Shown here piece by piece: positions 8,397-16,363 of a stretch of 21,385 nucleotides of DNA. The first letter of the stretch is position 1. Every line of letters begins with the position of its first letter. The stretch is from DATAOG01 sp046727895 (GTDB lineage Bacteria > Pseudomonadota > Alphaproteobacteria > Geminicoccales > Geminicoccaceae): positions 1 to 21,385 of the forward strand of contig JBKPDM010000092.1 in assembly GCA_046727895.1 (NCBI GenBank), read 5' to 3'. Below the pieces are notes generated by a model. It did not search any database. It worked only from the letters and a program-made list of their open reading frames with translations, and was not told the origin of the DNA. The position numbers and the translations under genes are program-made.

Positions 8397-10097
8397 TCAG
8401 CGGAAATACGCCTCGCTGGCGTAGCGGCGCATCATCCGCTGGCTGTTGAAGTAGCTGGCGATCTTGGCGATCGCCTCCTTCATCATCCAAATCCACCGCG
8501 GCCGATCGCCGTGGTAGAGCGGCAGGATGACGTTCTCGAGCTTGTCGTAAAGGTTGCGGGCGTCGTCGCTGTGGTCGCCGACGCTGTCGCGATCGCCGAT
8601 CGCCCAACCCGTGCAGCCCTCGATCCAGGCCTCGAGCCACCAGCCGTCCAGGACACTGAAGTTGAGAACGCCGTTCAGCGCCGCCTTCATGCCACTCGTG
8701 CCCGAGGCCTCGAGCGGCGGCAGCGGCGTGTTCAGCCAGATGTCGGCGCCGGAGACCAAATACTTCGCCAGCGCCATGTCGTAATTGGGCAGGAACACCA
8801 CCGGCACCATGTCGGCGAGCACCCGGATACGGTCGTGAATGCTCTCAATGATCTGCTTGCCGGGCAGGTCGCGTGGGTGCGCCTTGCCGCCGAGCACGAC
8901 CTGAAACGGCTGGCGGTGCGCGATCGCCCGAATCCGCCCGAGATCGCTAAACAGCAGGTCCGGCCGCTTGTAGCCGGTCATCCGCCGCGCGAAGCCGAGC
9001 AGCGGCAATTCGGGATCGAGGTCAATCCCGGCGATCTCGCGGACGCGCTCGATCAACCCCTGCTTGGCCTCGCGATGGGCGGCCCAAACCGCCTCGTCCG
9101 GCAGCCGATCGGCCCGCACCAGAACCTCCGGCTCATGCTGCCAGTGAGGGAAGTTGGCCTGATAGAGCTTGGCGAAGCCCGGAGCCGCCCAGGTCGGCAG
9201 GTGCACGCCATTGGTGACGGCGCGCACCCGATAGCCCGGGAACATGCGAAGCGCGGTCTCGGCGTGCCGCACGGCGACGCCGTTGATATAGCCCGAGAGA
9301 TTGAGCGCCAGGCGGGTCATGTTGAGGCTGTCGGATCCGGCGAGGATCTTCAGCTGGTCGAGTTCGATCGCCTCGCCCAGGATCCGCTCGACCAGCGGAT
9401 AGGGGAAGCGGTCGTGACCGGCCTCGACCGGCGTGTGCGTCGTGAACACGCACATCCGCCGGACTTCGGAGGTATCGAAGGCGCAGTCGCCAGGCCGCAG
9501 CATCTCGGGCCCGAGGCGATGGCGCCTGAGCAGCTCCAGCGTCAACAGCGCCGAGTGGCCCTCGTTCAGATGATAGGTCTGGATCTCGAAGCCGAGCGCG
9601 CGCAGCAGGCCGACGCCACCTAAACCGAGCACGATCTCCTGTTTCAGTCGGTGAGCGTCGTCACCGCCGTAGAGCTGATCGGTCAGGCGCTGGTCCTCGG
9701 TCGCGTTCTCGTCGAGGTCGGTATCCAGGAGCAGCACCGGCACCTCATAGCCGGTACCTCCCTTGAGCTGGTAGAGCCAAGGCCGCACCCAGACTTCGCG
9801 CGTCTCGATCTCGACCACGATCTTGGCGCCGAGCGGCGCCGCCCAGAGAGCCGGGTCCCAAGGGTCGGCCAGATCGACCTGGCGACCCTCACGGCTGATC
9901 TCCTGGCGCAGAAAGCCGGCGCGGCTGATCAGGGTGACGAACACCACGGGCATCTCGAGATCGGCGCAGGAGCGCGCCGTGTCGCCGGCGAGCATGCCGA
10001 GACCGCCGCTGTAAGTGTGGATCTCGGGCCGCAGCGCGATCTCCATCGAGAAATACGCCGTCCGGGTCCGGTCGAGGAAGGGATCGAGCTGCCCCAT
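8397..10097 (-). CDS. glgP: Alpha-glucan (glycogen/maltodextrin) phosphorylase, short form
   Basis: A 566-residue enzyme of the short alpha-glucan phosphorylase type. It releases glucose-1-phosphate from alpha-1,4-glucans using pyridoxal phosphate. The N-terminus TAYFSMEIALRPEIHTYSGGLGMLAGD is diagnostic, and EIQTYHLNEGHSALLTLELL is the conserved His-Asn-Glu-Gly region. The PLP lysine is K471 in EASGTSGMKAALNG. Length fits the roughly 550-600-residue clade lacking the long mammalian-type N-terminus. I chose the start at 10097 because GGAG lies 6 nt before it and the sequence begins there like homologues; the open frame reaches 10178. It precedes the esterase by 47 nt on the same strand, so the two may share a transcript. 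Confidence 0.92.
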   Translation of the reverse strand: MGQLDPFLDRTRTAYFSMEIALRPEIHTYSGGLGMLAGDTARSCADLEMPVVFVTLISRAGFLRQEISREGRQVDLADPWDPALWAAPLGAKIVVEIETREVWVRPWLYQLKGGTGYEVPVLLLDTDLDENATEDQRLTDQLYGGDDAHRLKQEIVLGLGGVGLLRALGFEIQTYHLNEGHSALLTLELLRRHRLGPEMLRPGDCAFDTSEVRRMCVFTTHTPVEAGHDRFPYPLVERILGEAIELDQLKILAGSDSLNMTRLALNLSGYINGVAVRHAETALRMFPGYRVRAVTNGVHLPTWAAPGFAKLYQANFPHWQHEPEVLVRADRLPDEAVWAAHREAKQGLIERVREIAGIDLDPELPLLGFARRMTGYKRPDLLFSDLGRIRAIAHRQPFQVVLGGKAHPRDLPGKQIIESIHDRIRVLADMVPVVFLPNYDMALAKYLVSGADIWLNTPLPPLEASGTSGMKAALNGVLNFSVLDGWWLEAWIEGCTGWAIGDRDSVGDHSDDARNLYDKLENVILPLYHGDRPRWIWMMKEAIAKIASYFNSQRMMRRYASEAYFR

Positions 10098-10247
10098 GGC
10101 GGGCTCCGCAAGGCCAAGCGGCGCGATTGCACCCGCTTGCGAGCGCTTTGTCCAGAGCTGAGGCACGCAGCCGCGCATCGATCGGGTGATCGGCCCCGGC
10201 TTGTGCTATGCTTGGCACGTACAGCCCTCGGATCACGCGAGCCACCC

Positions 10248-10661
10248 ATGCAGCCGATCGACCGCGTCCTGGAGACCATCCTCTACGTCGACGATCTCGA
10301 TGTCGCCGAGCGCTTCTATGGCGAGATCCTGAGGCTGGAGCTCGACAGCCGGAAGGCGGGCCTGTTCGTGTTCTTCAAATGCGGCCCCGGCATGCTTCTG
10401 CTGTTCGAGCCGAACGCCGCGGCCAGTGGCCGCAGCGTGCCGGCGCACGGGGCCCGGGGACCCGGCCATGCCTGTTTCGCCGTCCCGGAGGCGGCGCTCG
10501 ACACCTGGCGGGACCACCTGAGCGCGGCCGGCGTCGCGATCGAGCAGGAGGTCAGCTGGCCGCGCGGCGGGCACTCGTTCTATTTCCGCGATCCGGCCGG
10601 CAATAGCCTCGAGCTCGCGACCCCCAGGATCTGGGGCCTGCCCGAGGTCGCAACCGGTTGA
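10248..10661 (+). CDS. VOC-superfamily (glyoxalase/dioxygenase-fold) protein
   Basis: A 137-residue protein with the two beta-alpha-beta-beta-beta modules of the vicinal-oxygen-chelate fold. The first is ETILYVDDLDVAERFYGEIL...LFVFFKCGPGMLLLFEP and the second GHACFAV...HSFYFRDPAGNSLELATP. Possible metal ligands are the His of GPGHACF and the Glu of SLELATP; the first-module position usually held by His is occupied by Thr/Leu, so metal use is uncertain. Substrate cannot be predicted: members include glyoxalases, dioxygenases and resistance proteins. It is divergent from glgP. A weak extended -10 (TGCTATGCT, 10204-10212) lies about 35 bp upstream, without a good -35. Confidence 0.82.
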   Translation: MQPIDRVLETILYVDDLDVAERFYGEILRLELDSRKAGLFVFFKCGPGMLLLFEPNAAASGRSVPAHGARGPGHACFAVPEAALDTWRDHLSAAGVAIEQEVSWPRGGHSFYFRDPAGNSLELATPRIWGLPEVATG

Positions 10662-10747
10662 GATCGACGATTCGATGTGGCGAGACCTTGGCTGGTCAGC
10701 GTACTGGCTCTAGCTTGACGCGCGCAACAGCCACCTTGGTGATCAGG

Positions 10748-11467
10748 ATGATCGAAGCGGCCATCTCCCGTCCGTCGATCGAGGTCGGCCTGATCGCCGA
10801 TCTCGCCTGTCCGTGGTGCTATCTCGGCCTGGCGCGCCTAGAGCGGGCGCGCGCGATGCGGCCGGAGCAGCCCGTGCGGCTGCGCTGGCAACCGTTCTTC
10901 CTGAACCCTGAGCTGCCGCCCGAAGGCATGGACCGCCAGACCTATCTCCGGGTCAAGTTCGGCGGCGAGGCGGCGGCCAGGCGGGTCTATGAGCGAATCG
11001 TCGAGAGCGGCCTCGCCGACGGCATCGATTTCGCGTTCGATCGGATGCGGCGGACGCCGAACACGATGCTCGCCCATCGTCTGATCCTGCTCGCCGAAGA
11101 GCGCGGCGCCGGCGAAATCATCATCGGTGCCCTGTTCCGAGCCCTGTTCATCGACGGCCACGACATCGGCGATCCGCAGCAGCTGATCGAGCTCGGCGCC
11201 GGCGCCGGGCTGGAGCGGACCGAGCTTGCGGAGTTCCTGGCCGGCGAGCGTCATCGGAAAGAGGTCGTCGCCAGCCATCGCCAGGCCGAGCGGCTGGGCG
11301 TGCGCGGCGTGCCGGTGTTCGTGGTCGGCGGCGAGCACGTCATCGCAGGCGCACAGCCCGCGGAAGTGCTGGCCGGCCTCCTGGACCTCGCCATGGTGTC
11401 AAGCCAGGAGCCAGACGCCGCCCAGGCGCGGCGGGCGCCTGCCCGCGCGACCCCGCCCGGCGCTTGA
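10748..11467 (+). CDS. DsbA/FrnE-family thiol oxidoreductase
   Basis: A 239-residue thioredoxin-fold protein of the FrnE group (DsbA family, near 2-hydroxychromene-2-carboxylate isomerases). The redox motif is C21-P-W-C24 followed by YLG, the helical insertion domain carries FFLNPELPPEGMDRQTYL, and the cis-proline loop is GVRGVPVFVVGG with P189. There is no signal peptide, so it is probably cytoplasmic, unlike periplasmic DsbA. The start is uncertain: ATG 10748 or GTG 10739, both poorly served by a Shine-Dalgarno sequence, and the frame stays open to 10658. The Ala/Arg/Pro-rich last 18 residues are not part of the fold. It ends 22 nt before the cyclase gene, a likely operon. Confidence 0.85.
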   Translation: MIEAAISRPSIEVGLIADLACPWCYLGLARLERARAMRPEQPVRLRWQPFFLNPELPPEGMDRQTYLRVKFGGEAAARRVYERIVESGLADGIDFAFDRMRRTPNTMLAHRLILLAEERGAGEIIIGALFRALFIDGHDIGDPQQLIELGAGAGLERTELAEFLAGERHRKEVVASHRQAERLGVRGVPVFVVGGEHVIAGAQPAEVLAGLLDLAMVSSQEPDAAQARRAPARATPPGA

Positions 11468-11489
11468 GCGCGACAAAGCCGGATCGGCG

Positions 11490-14400
11490 ATGCGCTGTTC
11501 GGGATGTGGTACGGAGAATCGGGAGGGTCGCCGCTATTGCGGCGGCTGCGGCGCGCCGCTCGCCCGGGCCTGCGCCAAATGCGGTTTCGTCAATGAGCCC
11601 GACGAGAAGTTCTGCGGCGGTTGCGGCCGACCGCTCGATGGTCCGCAGGTGGGCGAGGCGGTCGCGGGGTCCGCGCCAACGTCACCGCCGGCTGCCACGC
11701 TCGAAGGCGAGCGCCGGCAGGTCACCGTGTTGTTCTGCGATCTCGCCGGTTTCACCCGCCTGACCCAGGAGCTCGGCGCCGAGGCGACCCACGCGTTGAC
11801 CGATCGCTTCTTTGCGCTGGCCGATGGCGTGATCGAGCGTTTCGGTGGCAGCGTCGACAAACACATCGGCGACTGCATCATGGCGGTGTTTGGCGCGCCG
11901 GTGGCGCACGACAACGACGCCGAGCGGGCGGTGCGCGCTGCCCTCGAGATCCGCGACGCCATGCCGGCCCTTAGCCAGGAGCTCAGCACCGAGCTCGACG
12001 TGCATGTCGGCATCGCGAGCGGCCAAGTGGTGGCAAGCAGTGGCGCTGGTCATCGGCAATACAGCGTGACCGGGGAGTCGGTGAACCTCGCTTCGCGCCT
12101 GAGCGACGCCGCGCCGGCCGGCACGATTCTGGTCGGCGACGCCGTGCGGCGGACCCTCGCGGACCGCCTGGACTGCACCCCGATTGGCGCCCTGGAGGTC
12201 AAGGGCCTGAGCGATCCCGTGCAGGCCTTCCGGCTGACCGGACTGCACGCGCAGAGGGTGGCCTCGGGCCGGCCGTTCGTCGGCCGGCGCGCCGAGCTCC
12301 ACCAGCTCGAGGGAGCGCTTGAGGCCTGCGTCGAGAGCGGCGCCGGGCAGGCGATCTACGTGCGGGGCGAGGCCGGGATCGGCAAGACCCGCCTGATCGA
12401 GGAGTGCCAGGAGCGCGCCGAGACGCTCGGCTTTGCCAGCCACACCGGACTCGTGCTCGATTTTGGCCTGGCGGGCGGCCGCGACGCGATCCGGGAGCTT
12501 GCGCGCAGCCTCCTTGGCGTCAGGATCACGAGCTCACCGGCCGCGACCGAGGCTGCCGCCGAGCAGGCGGTGCGCGAGCGATGGCTCGCGCCCGAGCGGC
12601 GCGTTCATCTGAACGACCTCCTGGATCTGCCGCAGCCGGTCGAGCTGCGCGCCCTCTATGACGCCATGGACAACGCCACCCGCAGCCGCGGCAAGCAGGA
12701 GACGCTGGCCGAGCTGGTGGTGCAGGCCAGTCGCCAGAGACCGCGCCTGATCATCATCGAAGACCTGCACTGGGCCGATCCGCTGACGCTCGAGCACTTG
12801 GCCCACCTCACCGAGACGGTTGCGACCTGCCCGGTGGTCCTGGTCATGACGTCGCGGCTCGAGGGCGATCCGCTCGATGCGGCTTGGCGTGCACGGGTGG
12901 GCGGCAGCCCGCTGCTGACTATCGATCTCGGCCCCCTGCGGCCGGACGAGGCCGACGCGCTCGCTGGCGCCTACCTCGACGCGACCAGTGATTTCGCGAG
13001 GCAGTGCGTCGAGCGGGCGGCCGGCAATCCGCTGTTCCTCGAGCAGCTGCTGCGCCACGTCGAGGACAGCGCGGCGGGCGGTGTGCCGGGCACCGTGCAG
13101 AGCCTGGTGCAGGCCCGGCTCGACCATCTGCCCGCCGTCGACCGCCAGGCGCTGCAGGCGGCCTCGGTGCTCGGCCAGCGCTTCTCGCCGGGCGCGCTCT
13201 GTCATCTGCTCGAGCGGCCGGACTACGACTGCGGCACGCTCGTGCGCCATTTCCTCCTCCGACCGGTCGGCGAGGCCTTCCTGTTCGCCCATGCACTGAT
13301 CCGGGATGGCGTTTACGATTCGCTGCTCAAGGCCCGGCGCCTCGCATTGCACCGGCGGGCCGCAGAGTGGTTCGCGGGTCGCGATCCGGCGCTCCGAGCC
13401 GAGCATCTGGATCGGGCCGAGGACCCGGTGGCGCCGCGCGCTTATCTCGACGCCGCGCGCGCCGAGATGTCCGCCTATCGTAACGAGCAGTCGCTGAGCC
13501 TGAGCGAGCGTGGCCTCGCACTCGCGGCCGACCAGAGCGATCGCTTCGAGCTGCTCTGCCTGCGCGGCGAGATCCTGCACCATCTCGGCGCCATGGCTGA
13601 GGCCGGCGTCACGTATGCGGCGGCGCTCGAGGCGGCCCCGGACGATGGCGCTCGCTGCCGCGCCTGGCTTGGCCTGGCGGCGGTAAAGCGCGTGACCGAG
13701 GACCTGGACGGCGCATTCGCCGATCTCGAGCGCGCCGAAGCCGCGGCGCGCCGGCTCAACCTGAACGAGCAGCTCGCCCGCATTCATTTTCTGCGCGGCA
13801 ACCTGCATTTTCCCCGCAGCGAGATCGAGGCTTGCCTGGTGGAGCACCAGAAGAGCCTTGAGTTTGCCCAGGCGGCCGGCTCAGCGGAGCTGGAAGCGGC
13901 GGCACTCGGTGGCCTCGGCGACGCCGAGTACGTCCGGGGTCACATGCTCAGTGCGGGTCGCTATTTCGAACGCTGCATCGAGCTCTGCCGTCGCCACGGC
14001 TTCGGGCGCATCGAGGTCGCGAGCCTGCCGATGGTGGCGATCGCCCGCTTCTATGCCGGCGAGCTGGACGAGGCTCACGCCGATGCGTTGGCCGCCGTGG
14101 CTGCCGCCCAGCGGGTCGGTCATCAGCGCGCCGAGATGATTGCGTGCCACACCGTGTTCATCACCGCGATGGCTCAGAATGACCGTGATATGGCCCGGAG
14201 TCATGTGGACCGCGGGCTCGTCCTCAGCCGGCAGCTGGGAGCGAGACGGTTCGAAGCGGAGGGTCTAGGCTTTCTGGCCGAGCTGTTGCACGCGGAGGGC
14301 CGGGCAGTCGAAGCACTCGCCGCGATCCGACTGGGAGTCGAGATCAGCCGCGAGACCGGAACGTCCTATATGGGGCCGACGCTCCTTGGCGCGCTTGCCT

Positions 14401-14789
14401 ACCTCGCCACTGGGCCGGCGGAGCGGCGGGCCGCCCTGGCGGAAGGCGAGCAGCTGCTCGCTGGGGGCTCCGTAAGTCACAACTACTACTGGTTCTACCA
14501 GTACGCGATCGAGACCGCGCTCGAATCCGAAGAGTGGAGCGAGGCCGAGCGCTACGCCGCCGCCCTCGAGGCGTATACCCGGGCCGAACCCACGCCCTGG
14601 GCCGCCATCCTGGTTGGCCGCGGGCGCGCGTTGGCCGCGATTGGCCGCGGCCAACGCGACCGGAACACCATACAAAAGCTCGAAGAGGTCCGAGAGCAGG
14701 CCCGAACGATCGGCTGGCTCGCCGCCCTGCCCGCCCTCGATACCGCCCTTGCAGCTGCACAACTCACGAGTTCGCGGGCTCGACGCTGA
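11490..14789 (+). CDS. Zinc-ribbon / class III adenylate cyclase / AAA-type ATPase / TPR protein
   Basis: A 1,099-residue multidomain signalling protein. Two small zinc ribbons come first: C3, C6, C17, C20, and then C28, C31, C42, C45. The class III cyclase domain spans about 74-250. Metal-binding aspartates are D84 (LFCDLAGFTRL) and D128 (KHIGDCIMAVFG). The base-selecting pair is K124/S192 and the transition-state pair is N199/R203 (VNLASRL), so it should be catalytically competent and ATP-specific. A STAND/predicted-ATPase domain follows with Walker A GEAGIGKT (293-300) and Walker B LIIIED (420-425) plus LHWADP. The rest (about 680-1090) is alpha-helical, TPR-like. No membrane segment or DNA-binding domain is seen. 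ATG 11490 is where the zinc ribbon begins; the upstream frame is a shadow of the FrnE gene. Confidence 0.92.
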   Translation: MRCSGCGTENREGRRYCGGCGAPLARACAKCGFVNEPDEKFCGGCGRPLDGPQVGEAVAGSAPTSPPAATLEGERRQVTVLFCDLAGFTRLTQELGAEATHALTDRFFALADGVIERFGGSVDKHIGDCIMAVFGAPVAHDNDAERAVRAALEIRDAMPALSQELSTELDVHVGIASGQVVASSGAGHRQYSVTGESVNLASRLSDAAPAGTILVGDAVRRTLADRLDCTPIGALEVKGLSDPVQAFRLTGLHAQRVASGRPFVGRRAELHQLEGALEACVESGAGQAIYVRGEAGIGKTRLIEECQERAETLGFASHTGLVLDFGLAGGRDAIRELARSLLGVRITSSPAATEAAAEQAVRERWLAPERRVHLNDLLDLPQPVELRALYDAMDNATRSRGKQETLAELVVQASRQRPRLIIIEDLHWADPLTLEHLAHLTETVATCPVVLVMTSRLEGDPLDAAWRARVGGSPLLTIDLGPLRPDEADALAGAYLDATSDFARQCVERAAGNPLFLEQLLRHVEDSAAGGVPGTVQSLVQARLDHLPAVDRQALQAASVLGQRFSPGALCHLLERPDYDCGTLVRHFLLRPVGEAFLFAHALIRDGVYDSLLKARRLALHRRAAEWFAGRDPALRAEHLDRAEDPVAPRAYLDAARAEMSAYRNEQSLSLSERGLALAADQSDRFELLCLRGEILHHLGAMAEAGVTYAAALEAAPDDGARCRAWLGLAAVKRVTEDLDGAFADLERAEAAARRLNLNEQLARIHFLRGNLHFPRSEIEACLVEHQKSLEFAQAAGSAELEAAALGGLGDAEYVRGHMLSAGRYFERCIELCRRHGFGRIEVASLPMVAIARFYAGELDEAHADALAAVAAAQRVGHQRAEMIACHTVFITAMAQNDRDMARSHVDRGLVLSRQLGARRFEAEGLGFLAELLHAEGRAVEALAAIRLGVEISRETGTSYMGPTLLGALAYLATGPAERRAALAEGEQLLAGGSVSHNYYWFYQYAIETALESEEWSEAERYAAALEAYTRAEPTPWAAILVGRGRALAAIGRGQRDRNTIQKLEEVREQARTIGWLAALPALDTALAAAQLTSSRARR

Positions 14790-15324
14790 TCGCGAGCGCC
14801 TCGGTATAGGTGACCGCGACCTGGTCGCCGACCTTCAGCGTCTTGAGGAAGTCCTGCATCTTGGGGTCATGCACCGTGATCGTCTGCGAGTGGCCTTGGG
14901 GGCCGGTGAACGAGACGGTGTGGGTCGCCAGATCGAGCGCGTCGATCCGCACGGTCGCGGTCACCTGCCGCGCCACCCCGGCGGCGGGCTTCGCGCCCAG
15001 CGGCGCGCGCGTTACTGCCGCGCTCGCGCCGGCCTGCTGGCCGGACTTGGCGAGCTGCGCAGCGATCGCCTCGTAATAGCGGACAATCACGCGATCGCCG
15101 ACCTCGACCTGCGGCAGATTGCGCACCTCCTCGCCTGCCTCGACCGTGAAGAGATTGCCTTGCGGTCCCCTGAGGGTGACCTCGCGTCGGGGCAGGTCGA
15201 CCGCCGCAACCGTGGCGGCGACCTCGCGGGTCTGCTCCACCATGGCCGGCTTGGGCGGGGTCGACTGGCAGCCGAAGAGGAGGCCGAGCGCCACCACAAC
15301 CAGAGGCATCCTGCTCATTGGCAT
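14764..15324 (-). CDS. Lipoprotein with two tandem homologous domains
   Basis: A 186-residue predicted lipoprotein: a hydrophobic leader and the lipobox L16-F-G-C19, giving a mature protein anchored at Cys19. The mature part is an internal duplication of about 60 residues. The first copy (about 33-92) and the second (about 118-180) share the pattern V-x-A-T-V...D-L...V-x-x-x-GPQG...L-x-x-V-x-VGD-x-V-x-V-x-Y-x-EA. An Ala/Gly-rich linker joins them. Each copy looks like a small beta-barrel; I do not recognise a named family. AAGGGG lies about 9 nt before the chosen ATG; ATGs at codons 3 and 6 are alternatives. Its last 26 bp overlap the end of the cyclase gene on the other strand. Confidence 0.78.
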   Translation of the reverse strand: MPMSRMPLVVVALGLLFGCQSTPPKPAMVEQTREVAATVAAVDLPRREVTLRGPQGNLFTVEAGEEVRNLPQVEVGDRVIVRYYEAIAAQLAKSGQQAGASAAVTRAPLGAKPAAGVARQVTATVRIDALDLATHTVSFTGPQGHSQTITVHDPKMQDFLKTLKVGDQVAVTYTEALAISVEPANS

Positions 15325-15435
15325 GATGGTTGTCCCCTTTATTCTCTTGGATCTCAGTCATGGGAGGTCCTGCGCGAGCTTAAGTCGCGTGCGCAACGCC
15401 TCGAGCGCGTCAGCGCACCAACCGGCCCCGCAATG

Positions 15436-15816
15436 CTACTCCGGGCGCCAGGCCTCGTAGTCGCCGGTTGCCGGCGCGCGCCGGCCGCCGCGTTGGATGG
15501 CACCCGGCGGCAGATAGGCGGCATCGGTCCCGGTCAGGTTGGGTAGCGGCGGCTCCTTCTCCCACTTCGGCACCGGCAACGGCCGCTCACTCGGCGGCTT
15601 CTCGATCCGCTTGTGCAACCAGCCGACCCAGCCGGGCGGCACCCTGGTCGGCTCGGCCTCGCGCGCGAACACCACCCAGCGGCGCTCGTGGCGCCACGGC
15701 CCCCGGTAGCCCCGCTCGCGGTAGTACCGGTTGCCAGATTCGTCCTGTCCGACCGCTTCGCCCTTCAGCCAGGTCCGCAGCATGGTGAACAGGCTGTTGG
15801 TCCAGAGCTCCCTCAA
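15436..15816 (-). CDS. NDUFA12-family NADH:ubiquinone oxidoreductase accessory subunit
   Basis: A 126-residue protein related to complex I subunit NDUFA12 (B17.2), a supernumerary subunit shared by alphaproteobacteria and mitochondria. It is expected on the matrix/cytoplasmic arm of complex I. Landmarks are RTWLKGEAVGQDESGNRYY, RRWVVFARE, the conserved VPPGWVGWLHKR and the proline-rich C-terminal part ending YEAWRPE. The first ATG in the frame (15894) would add 26 unrelated residues. TTG at 15816 has a GAGGGG about 6 nt upstream and gives the normal N-terminus, so I prefer it. An internal ATG at 15783 would cut into the conserved start. The gene lies 111 nt upstream of the lipoprotein on the same strand. 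Confidence 0.86.
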   Translation of the reverse strand: MRELWTNSLFTMLRTWLKGEAVGQDESGNRYYRERGYRGPWRHERRWVVFAREAEPTRVPPGWVGWLHKRIEKPPSERPLPVPKWEKEPPLPNLTGTDAAYLPPGAIQRGGRRAPATGDYEAWRPE

Positions 15817-16141
15817 GGCCGCCCCCTCGTCAGCCTCGCTCGCCTGAGCGACGCCCCGCGCACTATGGCCAGGATCGGTTCCGGCGTCCAGCATTCGACG
15901 AAGCGTGGCCTGTGCATAACGGGAGAACTTTCGTTCGCGAATTGTTCCGCATCAATCGTCTCCAGATGGAATCAATCAGCGTTGAGTCAGCTTATCCTCC
16001 AGCAAACTCCATCGCCCATAGCTCCATATCAGCCACCTCCACCGCCGGATCGGCGAAAGCGCCCACCGGCGTCATTCAGTAACGCCGGGGGCTCGAGCCC
16101 AAACCCGCCAGCTCCGTTCCCTCGTGGACCCCGCGTCACCA

Positions 16142-16181
16142 CCATGTAGTGTTTGACCTTGCTCGGAGCCGCTATATATGG
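16142..16181 (+). promoter_or_regulatory. Candidate nrdJ promoter with two NrdR-box-like elements
   Basis: CTATATATGG (16172-16181) matches the core of the NrdR box (CwAtATaTwG) at 9 of 10 positions. CCATGTAGTG (16142-16151) matches at 7 of 10. The two are exactly 30 bp apart, close to the 31-32 bp (three-turn) spacing of known NrdR box pairs. Between them lies TTGACC (16153-16158), a good -35. The right-hand box overlaps the matching -10 (TATATG at 16-bp spacing, or TATGGT at 18). NrdR bound here would block transcription of the ribonucleotide reductase gene downstream, its usual target. No nrdR gene is in the window. Confidence 0.52.
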
Positions 16182-16234
16182 TTAATGAAGGTCGTCGGTG
16201 CACCTGACGCCGCCTGCGCCGGCAGCCGCGGACA

Positions 16235-16281
16235 ACGCCCTAAGAGGCGTCGCCGAGCATTTGGAGGATGGCCCCGCTCGG
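16235..16281 (+). other. Hairpin-rich part of the nrdJ leader
   Basis: If transcription starts near 16188, nrdJ has a leader of about 290 nt. Two adjacent hairpins can be drawn in it: ACGCC-ctaaga-GGCGT (16235-16250), and CCGAGC (16253-16258) with GCTCGG (16276-16281). A GGTGCACC palindrome (16197-16204) lies near the start. I could not match the leader to a known riboswitch, including the cobalamin one that might be expected for a B12-dependent enzyme. Confidence 0.3.
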
Positions 16282-16363
16282 ACTGGGATCTTGGTCGCAA
16301 CGGGCGCACGGTAAGTTTCTGTTTAACTTTTCGGACCGCGTGCCGTACAAAGAGCTGAGTTGA

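Noticed and set aside
10211..10226. A TTGGCACG sequence upstream of the VOC gene resembling a sigma-54 -24 element
   Set aside because: The base pair at the -12 position is CC instead of the required GC, and no activator gene or enhancer repeat is nearby.
15373..15389. CGCGA-GCTTAAG-TCGCG inverted repeat between the NDUFA12 and lipoprotein genes
   Set aside because: A 5-bp arm with no T-run and no repeat elsewhere in the window; likely chance.
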